Of a DNA stretch of 64,000 nt, positions 46,470-55,425 are shown one piece after another. The notes beneath the pieces are model-generated. The model ran no database searches, was not told where the DNA came from, and was given only the letters and a program-made list of their open reading frames with translations. The stretch comes from Pyrinomonadaceae bacterium (GTDB lineage: Bacteria; Acidobacteriota; Blastocatellia; Pyrinomonadales; Pyrinomonadaceae): the NCBI GenBank assembly GCA_014380365.1, contig JACMJZ010000007.1, forward strand, positions 150,453-214,452. Reading direction: 5' to 3'. Position 1 is the first letter of the stretch; each line of letters opens with the position of its first letter. Made by a program: the position numbers and the translations under genes.

Positions 46470-47036
46470 ATGGATTTCATCGAGAAAGCACGCATCATGG
46501 ATGGGCCGCGGATCAATCGCGCGCTCGCGCGGCTGGCCTCCGAAATCGTGGAAGAGAATCATGGCGCAGGAGATCTGTACCTCGTAGGTATTCGACGAAG
46601 AGGCGTTCCGCTCGCCGAGCGAATGGCGGATAAGATTGCGGATCTCGAAGGCGATCGGCCGCCAGTCGGAGTCGTGGACATCACACTTTATCGCGATGAC
46701 CTTTCCACAGTTGGAGCGAAGCCTATCGTTAACCGTACGGAACTGCCGGGCGACATCGAGAGCCGCAACATCGTCTTGATCGATGACGTGCTCTATACCG
46801 GCCGCACAATCCGTGCGGCATTGGATCAGTTGATTGATTTTGGTCGTCCGCGCCGCGTCCAGCTGGCGGTGCTGATTGATCGAGGCAAGGAACACCGCGA
46901 ACTTCCGATTCAAGCGGATTACATAGGCAAGTTAGTTCCGACCAAGAAGAGCGAAATCATCAAGGTGATGCTCCAGGAGTTCGACGAAGAAGAAGGGGTG
47001 GTCATTGTGGAACGGCCACCAGAAGAAACGACTTGA
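46470..47036 (+). CDS. pyrR: Bifunctional pyrimidine regulator / uracil phosphoribosyltransferase
   Basis: 188 aa from ATG 46470 (track start six codons earlier). PRTase fold with [33 protein letters not shown] and PRPP loop [17 protein letters not shown], all PyrR-specific. May bind pyr mRNA or act as a UPRTase. A strong terminator follows at once, separating it from pyrB. Confidence 0.94.
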   Translation: MDFIEKARIMDGPRINRALARLASEIVEENHGAGDLYLVGIRRRGVPLAERMADKIADLEGDRPPVGVVDITLYRDDLSTVGAKPIVNRTELPGDIESRNIVLIDDVLYTGRTIRAALDQLIDFGRPRRVQLAVLIDRGKEHRELPIQADYIGKLVPTKKSEIIKVMLQEFDEEEGVVIVERPPEETT

Positions 47037-47041
47037 GTAAC

Positions 47042-47066
47042 AGCGGCCAGCGATGGCCGCTTTTTT
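47042..47066 (+). terminator. Rho-independent terminator after pyrR
   Basis: AGCGGCCA-GCGA-TGGCCGCT followed by a T-run: an eight-base perfect GC-rich stem five bases after the stop. As written it would stop pyrR transcripts before the S23 and pyrBC genes unless regulated. Confidence 0.9.
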
Positions 47067-47080
47067 GTATCTTTGGTAAG

Positions 47081-47113
47081 GAGTCAGTAGTCAGTGGTCT
47101 GTTGTCAGTAGTC
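47081..47113. repeat. Left inverted repeat of the S23 cassette
   Basis: GAGTCAGTAGTCAGTGGTCT followed by GTTGTCAGTAGTC. The complement of this GTCAGTAGTCAGTGGT unit occurs at 47586-47618, just past the four-helix-bundle gene, so the gene is bracketed by inverted copies. Confidence 0.8.
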
Positions 47114-47190
47114 TCCAGTTTGGTGTAGATGACTCTTGGTAAGGGACGAATACCGGGAGTCGCACTACGCTCTCAACTCAAGGAGGCAAA

Positions 47191-47601
47191 ATGGAAAGGA
47201 CCAACTTTGAAAAACTAAGGGTATATCGATTGTCTGAGAAACTAGCAGATGAACTATGGAAGACTGTCACAGGATGGAGCTACTTTGAACGGGACACAGT
47301 TGGCAAGCAACTGGTTCGGGCTGGTGATAGTATTGGCGCAAACATAGCTGAAGGATCTGGACGTGGTACGTTTTTGGACAATCGTCGCTTCGTAAGGATG
47401 GCTAGGGGTTCGTTGAACGAAACAAAGCACTGGCTTAGAAGAGCACACAAGCGAAGTCTACTGACAGCGGCGCAGACAACCAAACTTAAGCCAATGGTCG
47501 ATGAGTTGGCACCAATGCTGAACGCTTACCTAAACTCGATCGGAGCGGTGAAATCGCAGCAGCTCGTCCAACCTGGAGTACAACGAACCACTGACTACTG
47601 A
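47191..47601 (+). CDS. S23-type four-helix bundle protein
   Basis: 136 aa, GGAGG upstream. FEKLRVYRLSEKLADELW, LVRAGDSIGANIAEGSGRG and ARGSLNETKHWLRRA are the signatures of the 23S-intervening-sequence protein/Avd-like family, which form oligomeric four-helix barrels and probably bind nucleic acid. Outside rRNA such genes are found in scattered locations. Here it interrupts pyrR-pyrB and is bracketed by inverted repeats; its last codons (TTDY-stop) are encoded by the right repeat. Confidence 0.9.
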   Translation: MERTNFEKLRVYRLSEKLADELWKTVTGWSYFERDTVGKQLVRAGDSIGANIAEGSGRGTFLDNRRFVRMARGSLNETKHWLRRAHKRSLLTAAQTTKLKPMVDELAPMLNAYLNSIGAVKSQQLVQPGVQRTTDY

Positions 47602-47618
47602 CCAATGACAACTGACGC
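47586..47618. repeat. Right inverted repeat of the S23 cassette, overlapping the pyrB start
   Basis: AACCACTGACTACTGACCAA followed by TGACAACTGACGC. It supplies both the C-terminal TTDY codons of the S23 gene and the ATGACAACTGAC start of pyrB. Confidence 0.8.
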
Positions 47619-48618
47619 AGTATTCAACCGCAAACATCTGCTCGGCATCCGCGAACTCGAAGCAGGCGAGATCACGCATCTGCTTGATACCGCTGAGACG
47701 TTTCGCGAGATTTCCAAGCGCGATATCAAGAAGGTGCCGGCTCTTCGGGGGCGCACGGTAATTAACCTCTTTTTCGAACCCTCCACCCGCACCAGAACAT
47801 CATTCGAGATCGCCGCCAAACGCCTGTCCGCGGACGCGGTCAACGTCAGCGTTTCAACCTCCAGCGTAAGTAAAGGCGAAACTCTGATGGACACGGCGCG
47901 GAATCTCGAAGCCATGTCGCCGGATTGCATTGTGGTGCGGCACTCGATGGCCGGAGCGCCACAGCAACTTGCGCGAATGGGTAACTCGCCCATCGTGAAC
48001 GCCGGCGACGGTTCACATGAGCATCCGACGCAAGCGCTGCTTGATGCGCTAACAATTCGCGAGTACAAGGGCCGGATCGAGGGACTCAAGGTCGCCATAA
48101 TTGGCGATGTACTTCACTCGCGGGTGGCCCGATCGAACATACATCTGCTAACGAAGCTAGGCGCGACTGTTTGCATCGCAGGGCCGGGGACGATGGTGCC
48201 CGCTGAATTCAACGAGTTTGTGGAAACCGGGTTGCGCGTCGAGAAGCGAATCGAAGACGCTATCGAAGGCGCGGACGTCGTGATGGTCTTGAGAATTCAG
48301 CGCGAACGGCAGGACACAGCTTTCTTCCCATCGATGCGCGAATACGCAGTCCACTATGGTCTGCGGCGACATCACCTTGAAAGAGCCGCGCCTGACGCGA
48401 TAGTGATGCATCCGGGTCCAATGAATCGAGGCATCGAGATCGCCTCGGAAGTTGCCGACGGGAGCAGCTCGCTGATTCTGGACCAGGTTACCAACGGAGT
48501 TGCAGTGCGAATGGCTGTCCTTTACTTGATCGCCGGCGGCAGCCACGCCGAGGTTGACGTGGACAAACTCGCGCCGGTTGAGAATCAAGCGAAAAAGCAA
48601 AAGGGAAGTATCGGATGA
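47605..48618 (+). CDS. pyrB: Aspartate carbamoyltransferase catalytic subunit
   Basis: 337 aa. Condenses carbamoyl phosphate and aspartate. [19 protein letters not shown] (carbamoyl phosphate loop), [48 protein letters not shown] and [11 protein letters not shown] are all present. The first four residues (MTTD) derive from a repeat. Its stop overlaps the pyrC start (ATGA). No pyrI regulatory subunit is adjacent. Confidence 0.96.
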   Translation: MTTDAVFNRKHLLGIRELEAGEITHLLDTAETFREISKRDIKKVPALRGRTVINLFFEPSTRTRTSFEIAAKRLSADAVNVSVSTSSVSKGETLMDTARNLEAMSPDCIVVRHSMAGAPQQLARMGNSPIVNAGDGSHEHPTQALLDALTIREYKGRIEGLKVAIIGDVLHSRVARSNIHLLTKLGATVCIAGPGTMVPAEFNEFVETGLRVEKRIEDAIEGADVVMVLRIQRERQDTAFFPSMREYAVHYGLRRHHLERAAPDAIVMHPGPMNRGIEIASEVADGSSSLILDQVTNGVAVRMAVLYLIAGGSHAEVDVDKLAPVENQAKKQKGSIG

Positions 48619-49946
48619 AGATCCTGATCGCCAACGGCTACGTCATTGATCCGTCGCAGGGCATCAACGGCGGCAAAAATGTCCTCTTGGAAAATGGCCG
48701 CGTCAGCGGTTTTCTCGACCGGGGCGAGCAATTGCCGGATGGCGTCGAGGTGTTTGATGCAACCGGATTGGTCGTCGCGCCAGGGTTCATCGATCTTCAC
48801 ACTCATCTTCGCGAACCGGGCGCGGAATACAAAGAGACCATAGCGAGCGGCGCCGCAGCCGCTGTAGCGGGTGGCTGGACCACAGTCTGCGCCATGCCTA
48901 ACACCGATCCAGTAAACGACAGCCCGGCTGTCACACGTTTCATTATCGAGCAAGGTCAGCGCGCTCAGCTCGCCAATGTTGTTCCTTTGGGTGCGCTCAC
49001 CAAGGGAAGCGCGGGAAAGGAACTTGCCGAGATGGGCGAAATGAAGAGCGCCGGTATTGTGGCTGTTTCAGATGATGGTCGTCCGGTCGCAAATGCAGGA
49101 ATGATGCGGCGTGCGATGGAGTATGCGCGCGGGTTTGATTTGACCGTGGTCGACCACGCGCAGGATGAGTCTTTGAGCGTGGGCGGAGTCATGCACGAAG
49201 GGCATTGGTCGCTTCTGCTCGGCCTCAAGGGCATGCCAGCGGCCGCAGAAGATGTGCATGTAATTCGCGACTGCGTGTTGGCAAAACTCACCGGGGCTGC
49301 GGTGCACATCGCACACGTCTCGACCCGGGCTTCAGTCGATGCGGTGCGGCGCGCTAAAGAGATGGGAATCCGAATCACCTGCGAGGTGGCTCCGCACCAT
49401 TGGACGTTAACCGACGAAGCGGTTGCCGACTTTGATACAAACACCAAGATGAGCCCACCGTTGCGCAACCATGATCACGTCGACGCGTTGTTGGACGGTC
49501 TGAAGGACGGAACGATCGACACGATTGCCACGGACCACGCACCTCATCACGCGGATGAGAAAGCCCTGGAATTCGACCAGGCCCCTTTTGGAATCATCGG
49601 ACTGGAGACTGCGGTCGGCCTGGCATTTGAGTTAGTGAATAGAGGCTTGATTGATCTTGGGCGGATGGTGGAGTTGTGCTCAACAAATCCGGCGCGAATA
49701 TTTGCCTTGGCGGACCGTGGAACGTTATCTAAGAACGCTCACGCTGACATAACGATTCTCGACCCGGCGTATGAATGGACCTTTGATGTTAAGGCCTCAA
49801 AATCCAAGAGTCGAAACACGCCCTTTAACGGACGCGCCATGACCGGCGCCGCGGTAGCAACGATTGTTGGCGGCCGCCTCGTCTACCTTAATCCTGATTA
49901 CACTCGCATCACCGACACTAAGCAGCGCAATGCGACTGCAAAGTAG
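48615..49946 (+). CDS. pyrC: Dihydroorotase, class I (PyrC/PyrX type)
   Basis: 443 aa, translationally coupled to pyrB. Zinc motifs [44 protein letters not shown] and the catalytic Asp in ATDHAPHH are intact, so this is an active-type enzyme and not a non-catalytic PyrX. Catalyses the ring closure to dihydroorotate. Confidence 0.95.
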   Translation: MKILIANGYVIDPSQGINGGKNVLLENGRVSGFLDRGEQLPDGVEVFDATGLVVAPGFIDLHTHLREPGAEYKETIASGAAAAVAGGWTTVCAMPNTDPVNDSPAVTRFIIEQGQRAQLANVVPLGALTKGSAGKELAEMGEMKSAGIVAVSDDGRPVANAGMMRRAMEYARGFDLTVVDHAQDESLSVGGVMHEGHWSLLLGLKGMPAAAEDVHVIRDCVLAKLTGAAVHIAHVSTRASVDAVRRAKEMGIRITCEVAPHHWTLTDEAVADFDTNTKMSPPLRNHDHVDALLDGLKDGTIDTIATDHAPHHADEKALEFDQAPFGIIGLETAVGLAFELVNRGLIDLGRMVELCSTNPARIFALADRGTLSKNAHADITILDPAYEWTFDVKASKSKSRNTPFNGRAMTGAAVATIVGGRLVYLNPDYTRITDTKQRNATAK

Positions 49947-50497
49947 TGAGATATGAAAAATTTTGAGGGAACCTCCCACGAGCCCGGAACTCGCCACAAA
50001 AAAGGACAGGCAGGAATGCCTGTCCTACTAAGGAATTAAACTGTTGGAAGCCCGCCCGCGCTCTCCCCTTCGCTTGCGAGCTCCCATCGCACCGACAACC
50101 CGAAGGTCGCCGATCCTTTTGATGTCCGACAACTTCCGTTATCTACATCAGAGACCATCGCGTAACTTCTCCACGCTCCGTTACGCTTCGAAGTACGTTG
50201 AGCAATGACCATGCCACGGCGAGTGTTCGCAGTGACAGCGTAATCGGTAACGGGGAATCCTCACTTTTTAGCGACTTAGCTATCAGCGCAGAAAGCAAAA
50301 ATATTCCTGTTCAAATAGATGTAGACGATGTGGGCACACTCGTGAAGGTGCCTGCACGATATGGAGTGGCGCGGTGATGAAGCGGGAAGAGGTGATGGCA
50401 GAATGTGTGGCCAGCAGAGGAGTAAAGCACTGGCTTGATGGAACAGAGAAGGAGGCCCTCGCCAGATACTAACGAGGGCCCACATGATCGGCTATCG
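49947..50497. other. 551-base intergenic region with a palindrome
   Basis: AGGACAGGCA-GGAA-TGCCTGTCCT at 50003-50026 is a perfect ten-base stem that could terminate pyrBC. Further on are repeat-like fragments (GATGTCCGACAACTTCCG near 50120). ORF 50276..50485 has no ribosome site or family resemblance; I see no gene. Confidence 0.6.
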
Positions 50498-52486
50498 CTA
50501 AAACTTCATCTCGAGCGTGAAGCTGCGGATGCGGCCTGTATCTTGTTTCTCCTTGTCTTCGACGATTAGCGTCCAGGTTCCTTGCGGACTCTTGCCCGTA
50601 AGCGCCACGAGACCAGGCGCGTTAACGCTGTCGTAGGTTTTCTTGATGTTATCGAGAGCACCGCCTTCACGGTTGTGCAGCTTGATCGCGCTGACGCCGG
50701 TACTTGCGGGTGGCTTGATGCTCACAATCAGATCGCCGATGTAGGTATGCTCGATGTCTACCGAGACCCTGATAGACTTGAGCGGCTTCGTATCCGCGAC
50801 CGCTAGATCGAGTTTTGACGTAGTAAGGTCCTTAATCGGCACATCCTGGATCGCCTTTTGGATGGAGATCGGATCAGGCTGTGGCGGCAATGCCAACTCG
50901 ACCGCCCTCTTCGCATTGATTCGTCCATAGCCGTAGATCGGGCTACGGCCGTTGGCGTCGTAGTTTCCTCCCGCGGGATCTATCTTGTCGCAGGATTGTT
51001 TGATGATGTCCCGAACCTGGTCCCAACGCAGGCTGGGATTTCGGGCGATAATCAGCGCCGCCACGCCGGCCGCACCCGGACATGAGCTCGAAGTGCCACC
51101 GAATGAGTTGGTAAAGTTTCCGGCAGCATCGCCTTTAAGCGCATTGCCCGAATTGTAGCCAAGCGAACCGGTGCGGTCCGTGGTCCAAATACCCGGCGTC
51201 AAAGACGGGTTGCCGTGATTGCTGGGAAACGCGCACCACACTGCTCCGCCGAAATCGCTGTACTCGCTCTTCTTTCCCTTATCGTTGCACGCCGCCACCG
51301 CGGTGACCTTGCTGTAACTAGCGTAGCCGTCATTGTCCACGCTCTCATTGCCATTGCCGGCGGCAAACAAAATGATACAACCCTTGCCGTTGCGGCCTTG
51401 AGTAGTAGCAAAGTCGATCGCGAGCCGGGTACTGTCAGGAAGGGGAACTGATTGGTTGTGAACTGGATCTGTCGGATCCCACCAGTCGCCATCGGGCGGA
51501 CCCCAGCTGCACGAGATGACGTCGGCTCCGTTTTGCGCTGCCCAAACGAACGCATCGGCTTCAGCCTGCGAACCAAGCACTGAGGCGAGTCGGATTGGTA
51601 TGAGACGAGCCTTGGGCGCCACGCCTGATGCGCCGAAAGTCCCATTAGCGCAGGCGACACCTGCGCAGGCAGTTCCATGATTGTCTCCATTCCCTGGGCG
51701 CGGGTTATTACTCTTGCGCGTGACGTCGCGCGGCGCGATGACCTTTCCGGCAGACTGAAACTCCTGGTGATCCATGTCCACGCCATCATCGATGACCGCA
51801 ATTGTTGCCCCCTGGCCCTCGCTCAAGGCCCAAGCCGCCTCAACACTGGCATGGGCATCAACTGAGTTGCCGTTAATGGTTGTCCTCTTGAGGTGCCACT
51901 GTTGCGGAAACGCGGAGCGCTGGCGCGACTCGCGGATGAGCTCGGGATGGCAAAACTCAACTGACGGTTCCTGCAAAAGCTTTTCAGCAATATCAAAAAC
52001 CACCAAACCCGTATCTTCGGGCGCCCCCACAAAATAGGCATTGCGGGCATACTCCAGCTCGCTCTTAATAGTCAGCTTGTAACTCTTCAGGATCTTGCGA
52101 CAGGCAGTTGCGCTCTGATCGCTGTCAAACTTGACGAAGAAGTTTTCCGTATAGAGCACCGGCTCCGCAGACTGCTGCGTGACAAGCACGCGTCCGGCGA
52201 ATTCGATCTCTGGTTCCTTTTTCAGAATTGCTCTTGCTTTGTCGCGTAGGGACTTGCTGCCGCGGACCACTTTGGTTCGTAGAATTTCCACGCCTGCCTC
52301 GCGGAACCTGGTTGTCAGCTCAAACTCACCCAAAACAGCCCGGGCTTTGGTCGATAGTGCCGAAACTCCAACGGGCGTGGGATCTGCCAAAGCGCTCCGG
52401 CTGTTTGTGCGCACCACGACATGTTCATCGCTGGTAGTGAGCGAATGTCGCTTGCCGTTTTTACCGCCATATCGAAACGAATACAT
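50498..52486 (-). CDS. Subtilisin-like serine protease (S8) with P-domain
   Basis: 662 aa. N-terminal unknown part, a fervidolysin-type propeptide about residues 112-190 (FFVKFDSD ... LEYARNAYFVG ... PSVEFCHPELIRES), catalytic domain 195-535 with Asp in IAVIDDGVDMDH (~233), His in NHGTACAGVA (~270) and Ser in FGGTSSSCPGAAG (~465), and a C-terminal P/Homo B domain (545-662, SIRVSVDIEHTYIGDL ... GTWTLIVEDKEKQDTG). No classical signal peptide is visible at the given start, unusual for this family. A divergently encoded protein repeats the propeptide region. Confidence 0.92.
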   Translation of the reverse strand: MYSFRYGGKNGKRHSLTTSDEHVVVRTNSRSALADPTPVGVSALSTKARAVLGEFELTTRFREAGVEILRTKVVRGSKSLRDKARAILKKEPEIEFAGRVLVTQQSAEPVLYTENFFVKFDSDQSATACRKILKSYKLTIKSELEYARNAYFVGAPEDTGLVVFDIAEKLLQEPSVEFCHPELIRESRQRSAFPQQWHLKRTTINGNSVDAHASVEAAWALSEGQGATIAVIDDGVDMDHQEFQSAGKVIAPRDVTRKSNNPRPGNGDNHGTACAGVACANGTFGASGVAPKARLIPIRLASVLGSQAEADAFVWAAQNGADVISCSWGPPDGDWWDPTDPVHNQSVPLPDSTRLAIDFATTQGRNGKGCIILFAAGNGNESVDNDGYASYSKVTAVAACNDKGKKSEYSDFGGAVWCAFPSNHGNPSLTPGIWTTDRTGSLGYNSGNALKGDAAGNFTNSFGGTSSSCPGAAGVAALIIARNPSLRWDQVRDIIKQSCDKIDPAGGNYDANGRSPIYGYGRINAKRAVELALPPQPDPISIQKAIQDVPIKDLTTSKLDLAVADTKPLKSIRVSVDIEHTYIGDLIVSIKPPASTGVSAIKLHNREGGALDNIKKTYDSVNAPGLVALTGKSPQGTWTLIVEDKEKQDTGRIRSFTLEMKF

Positions 52487-52952
52487 GTGATGACCTCCAA
52501 TGTGTGATTGTTAGGGACGCTCGTGAATGGATAGTGGAAGCATGACGTGAGACTGGGGAACAGAATGCTGATTATTCCAAAATACCAGGGGCCACATGGC
52601 CGGAATCATTTGCTGGTGGCGATCATCGATCATCGGACCTCGAGCGCTGCCGTGAGTGCGCGACGATTGTGAAAGCTCAATAGCCGATGTCCCGCACTCT
52701 ATGACAGTGTTTGCGCGCGTGTCAAACTTTTCCAGGTCTCCTAATAGGTATGAAAGAAAACGGAATTCATTTCAGTCAAGAGCAGCATCTCTTTGGATTT
52801 AGTGATATCGTCTTAGGCACATCGAGAGCCAGAGTAAGACGTCGGTGGTCACATTCCCCATACCGGGATTGTCCCGCTAACGGTATCGGCTTTCGGTTCG
52901 CTGGATTATCCGGTGGCTACACTTCCGGTTCTGATTTGTTTTAGGGCAAAGC
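52487..52952. other. 466-base intergenic region between protease and propeptide-like gene
   Basis: Divergent spacer presumably holding both promoters. ORF 52711..52944 runs up to the next gene without a ribosome site; I see no gene or strong repeat here. Confidence 0.5.
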
Positions 52953-53447
52953 ATGGACATTCTTGCCAAATTTCCGCCGCAGATAGCGGTAAGCTCCAGG
53001 CCAGGCGCACAGACTTACACGCTCATGCCTGGTTACTATGCGTTGCACGGGCAGCGGTCTGGGACGGACGTGCCCGCTCCCGCCTACGTCATCAACGAAG
53101 GCAAAGTCGGGGTATTTAAGGGTTCGCCGGATCCAGCAATAGTGACAAACGCGCCGGACAAAGTGAGTCCCGTCTACTTACTGAGCCCTGGTGGCTCGCC
53201 GGCCGTTCCCACCGGACTGGTATTCATCCGGTTTACGGATGGAGTGGAAGTCGGCGAACGGCTGGGAGAGATCAAGAAAGCTGGCTATAAGGTGGCTGAG
53301 ACTTTGGCCTACGCTCCCAACGCCGCATGGCTGCGGGCGCAGTCAGGCAACATCGCGGATGCACTGGCGGGATTAAAGGCACTCGAGAAAATACCTTCTG
53401 TGGAAAGCGTCGAGCCGCAAATGCTGATGGAAAGCGCTCGCCGTTAG
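52953..53447 (+). CDS. Orphan subtilisin-propeptide-like protein
   Basis: 164 aa, no signal peptide. Residues 1-80 contain SRPGAQTYTLMPGYYALHG and an extended Pro-rich stretch. Residues 85-164 align with the propeptide of the neighbouring S8 protease: GLVFIRFTDGVE with ENFFVKFDSDQS, LAYAPNAAWLRA with LEYARNAYFVGA, IPSVESVEPQMLMESARR with EPSVEFCHPELIRESRQR. No protease domain follows. Probably an inhibitor or folding partner of a subtilisin, or an assembly domain; the relation is read directly from the two sequences. Confidence 0.72.
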   Translation: MDILAKFPPQIAVSSRPGAQTYTLMPGYYALHGQRSGTDVPAPAYVINEGKVGVFKGSPDPAIVTNAPDKVSPVYLLSPGGSPAVPTGLVFIRFTDGVEVGERLGEIKKAGYKVAETLAYAPNAAWLRAQSGNIADALAGLKALEKIPSVESVEPQMLMESARR

Positions 53448-53462
53448 TTCAAAGCCAGAAGA

Positions 53463-53505
53463 CCGACCCCGGGTTCCCCGACCGGGCGACCCGGTTGGGG
53501 TGGGA
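53463..53505. repeat. GC-rich palindromic repeat, copy 2
   Basis: Inverted copy of the repeat at 38983-39025 (CCGACCGGGCGACCCGGTTG centre), lying just after the propeptide-like gene. Confidence 0.7.
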
Positions 53506-53596
53506 CGTTCAGAGAGGGCTCGTTTTAGAAGTATTAGCAGACGACTCGCTCGGCCGATCAATATCAGCAATCGTAAAGAACATGAAGGAGTAAGTT

Positions 53597-54064
53597 ATGA
53601 CAACCAAAGTGAATCCAATTCCCGAAGGTTACCACTCGGTGACGCCGTACCTGATCATCAAGGGAGCGTCCGACGCAATCGAGTTTTATAAGAAAGCGTT
53701 TGGCGCGACGGAGCTTTTCCGCATGGCTCAACCGGATGGCCGGGTCGGGCACGCGGAGATAAGGATTGGTGACTCGACCATTATGTTGGCCGACGAGTTC
53801 CCGGAGATGGGGCACAAGGGCCCTAAAACTCTCGGTGGTTCACCCGTAAGTCTGCTGGTTTACGTGGAAGACGTCGATGCGATTTTTGCGCAGGCCATCG
53901 CTGCCGGCGCGGCGGAAGAAAGGCCGGTGGAAGACAAGTTTTACGGCGACCGCGGTGGAAGTCTTGTCGATCCCTTCGGTCACAACTGGCACATTGCGAC
54001 CCACACGGAAGATTTGTCGCCCGAAGAGATGCAAAAACGAGCAACAGCCGCAGCGGCAGGGTAA
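53597..54064 (+). CDS. VOC/PhnB-like glyoxalase-fold protein
   Basis: 155 aa of the PhnB-type VOC family: VTPYLIIKGASDAIEFYKKAFGA, GRVGHAEIRIGDSTIMLAD, DVDAIFAQAIAAGA, YGDRGGSLVDPFGHNWHIATH. Two beta-alpha-beta-beta-beta units are seen. The family includes many small-molecule binding proteins and metal-dependent enzymes; the substrate cannot be told. Confidence 0.9.
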   Translation: MTTKVNPIPEGYHSVTPYLIIKGASDAIEFYKKAFGATELFRMAQPDGRVGHAEIRIGDSTIMLADEFPEMGHKGPKTLGGSPVSLLVYVEDVDAIFAQAIAAGAAEERPVEDKFYGDRGGSLVDPFGHNWHIATHTEDLSPEEMQKRATAAAAG

Positions 54065-54071
54065 ACAGGAA

Positions 54072-54335
54072 CTACGCTAGTCTGGGCGATTCCTGCCCGG
54101 GTGCCGCGGGTGGATCGATCATCGGCATGGGCGTCTCTGGTTCTCGCACCGGCGCCGGGGGTTGCGGCTCGGCGTCTGGAGGTATTGGCAAAGGATCCGG
54201 CGCATCCGGTGGCGGAGGTTGCGGGTCATTCGCAGGTGAATCTGGCGGGGTAATTTCCGGATCGTAAGGATGGGTCGGCGTCTCATCCGGTCGTTCGCCT
54301 GGCCTCCACGTTTCATTGCTTTGATTACTACTCAA
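54072..54335 (-). CDS. Short proline-rich protein
   Basis: 87 aa if started at the TTG at 54335, which has GGGGGAG six bases upstream; the longer track version starts inside a repeat. Composition is dominated by Pro, Asp, Glu (NDPQPPPPDAPDPLPIPPD), so it is probably disordered. No family recognised; it may not be a gene. Confidence 0.4.
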   Translation of the reverse strand: MSSNQSNETWRPGERPDETPTHPYDPEITPPDSPANDPQPPPPDAPDPLPIPPDAEPQPPAPVREPETPMPMIDPPAAPGQESPRLA

Positions 54336-54387
54336 GTGCTTCTCCCCCAGTTTGATGTCCGACAACCTCTAGCTTGTCTCTGCGCTA

Positions 54388-54412
54388 CGACAAACTGAAG
54401 TTTGTCGGACAC
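54388..54412. repeat. GACAAACTGAAGTTTGTCGGAC repeat unit
   Basis: CGACAAACTGAAGTTTGTCG and the following GACAC match the units at 14549-14571 and 30171-30190. A degenerate half (GTCCGACAACCTCTAGCTTG) lies at 54357. Confidence 0.8.
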
Positions 54413-54426
54413 CTCCTTCATCGAGC

Positions 54427-54816
54427 CTATTCCACGCTAACGCCGCGATGCATGGCGATGCCGCGCGCTTTCATGATGACGTCGTCGTCGATTAGTTCCC
54501 GGCCTGTTTGCCACGCAGTAACTTCCTCCGTAGGCCTCCCGAGAGCCAGGGCCAATCGTTCATCACTAGCTTCGAAAGCACGATCACGCAGGTTTACAAG
54601 AATCTGAGAAGCTCTGTCCTGCCCCGTACCACGGTCATCAACGACATTTTGACCAAGCTCCTTTCGTCTCGCTCTTACCTCGCGTTCTGCTTGCCTACCA
54701 CGACCGAGCAAGTAGTAGAGCGCGGCACCTACTCCAACGCCGCCGATCAGAAGACCGCACCAGCGACTACCAAGAGTTCTTCCAAGTCCGTTAAAAATAT
54801 TTCCGTTAGTCTGCAT
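54427..54816 (-). CDS. Small single-pass membrane protein
   Basis: 129 aa with AAGGAAGGG upstream of the ATG. One transmembrane segment (about 18-38, CGLLIGGVGVGAALYYLLG) followed by a basic charged stretch and a soluble C-terminal helical region (ILVNLRDRAFEASDERLALALGRPTEEV). The N-terminal half recalls YtxH-like envelope proteins; the C-terminal half I cannot assign. Confidence 0.6.
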   Translation of the reverse strand: MQTNGNIFNGLGRTLGSRWCGLLIGGVGVGAALYYLLGRGRQAEREVRARRKELGQNVVDDRGTGQDRASQILVNLRDRAFEASDERLALALGRPTEEVTAWQTGRELIDDDVIMKARGIAMHRGVSVE

Positions 54817-55425
54817 TGTTAACCCTTCCTTTTTCTTTTCTTGTCAGAAAAACGTACAGCGCGAGGCATCAACGCAAAGAAAAGTACTCGACTAATACAA
54901 TTTCACTGACCTAACGTTCGGTGCAATCCAACACTGCAAGTTGACGGCCACACTCGAAGCCGCCGAAGGGCAATAGTCTCTAGTTGATCGAGCGGTCATG
55001 TCTTCCCTTCACATGCAAGCTCCTGGCAGCCCGCTGACAAGGAAGAATTCGTCCCGCAGGCACAGCGCGAGATGGCCGCTGCAACTCAAGGAAACGATCC
55101 ACTAAACGACACGAAGTAACACCAAAAAGAACTTCGTGTTGGTTCGTGTAGTTTCGCGGATCGTTCGTACTTTAGAGCTGTCTGCTTTATTTAATTTCTT
55201 CAGTGGAAGACTTGCAGGCAATCAGCGGCTTGGGTGGGGCTGAAGAGACGCTGCCGGCAAGGACTAGCTTTGCAAAAATCAGGCTGGTTAGTGGCCCGTC
55301 CCAATGGGTGGCTGTGGTTACTTGGGGTGAGCCCTGTGGTAGGCAACATTATCTCAACCCTCCAAGCGTTTAAGATCGGCCCGATCAAAAAGAGGCCCGG
55401 ACCTCAACCATTAGGAGCTGATTCA
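54817..55425. other. 609-base intergenic region with an inverted repeat
   Basis: Inverted repeat 55093-55165: AACGATCCACTAAACGACAC and its partner ending in GTTTCGCGGATCGTT, with ACGAAGT/ACTTCGT inside. The track extension of the next gene to 55234 is spurious. No gene seen. Confidence 0.6.

Noticed and set aside
50276-50485. 69-aa minus-strand ORF
   Set aside because: Cys/His/Leu-rich composition of a random frame, no ribosome site, surrounded by repeat fragments.
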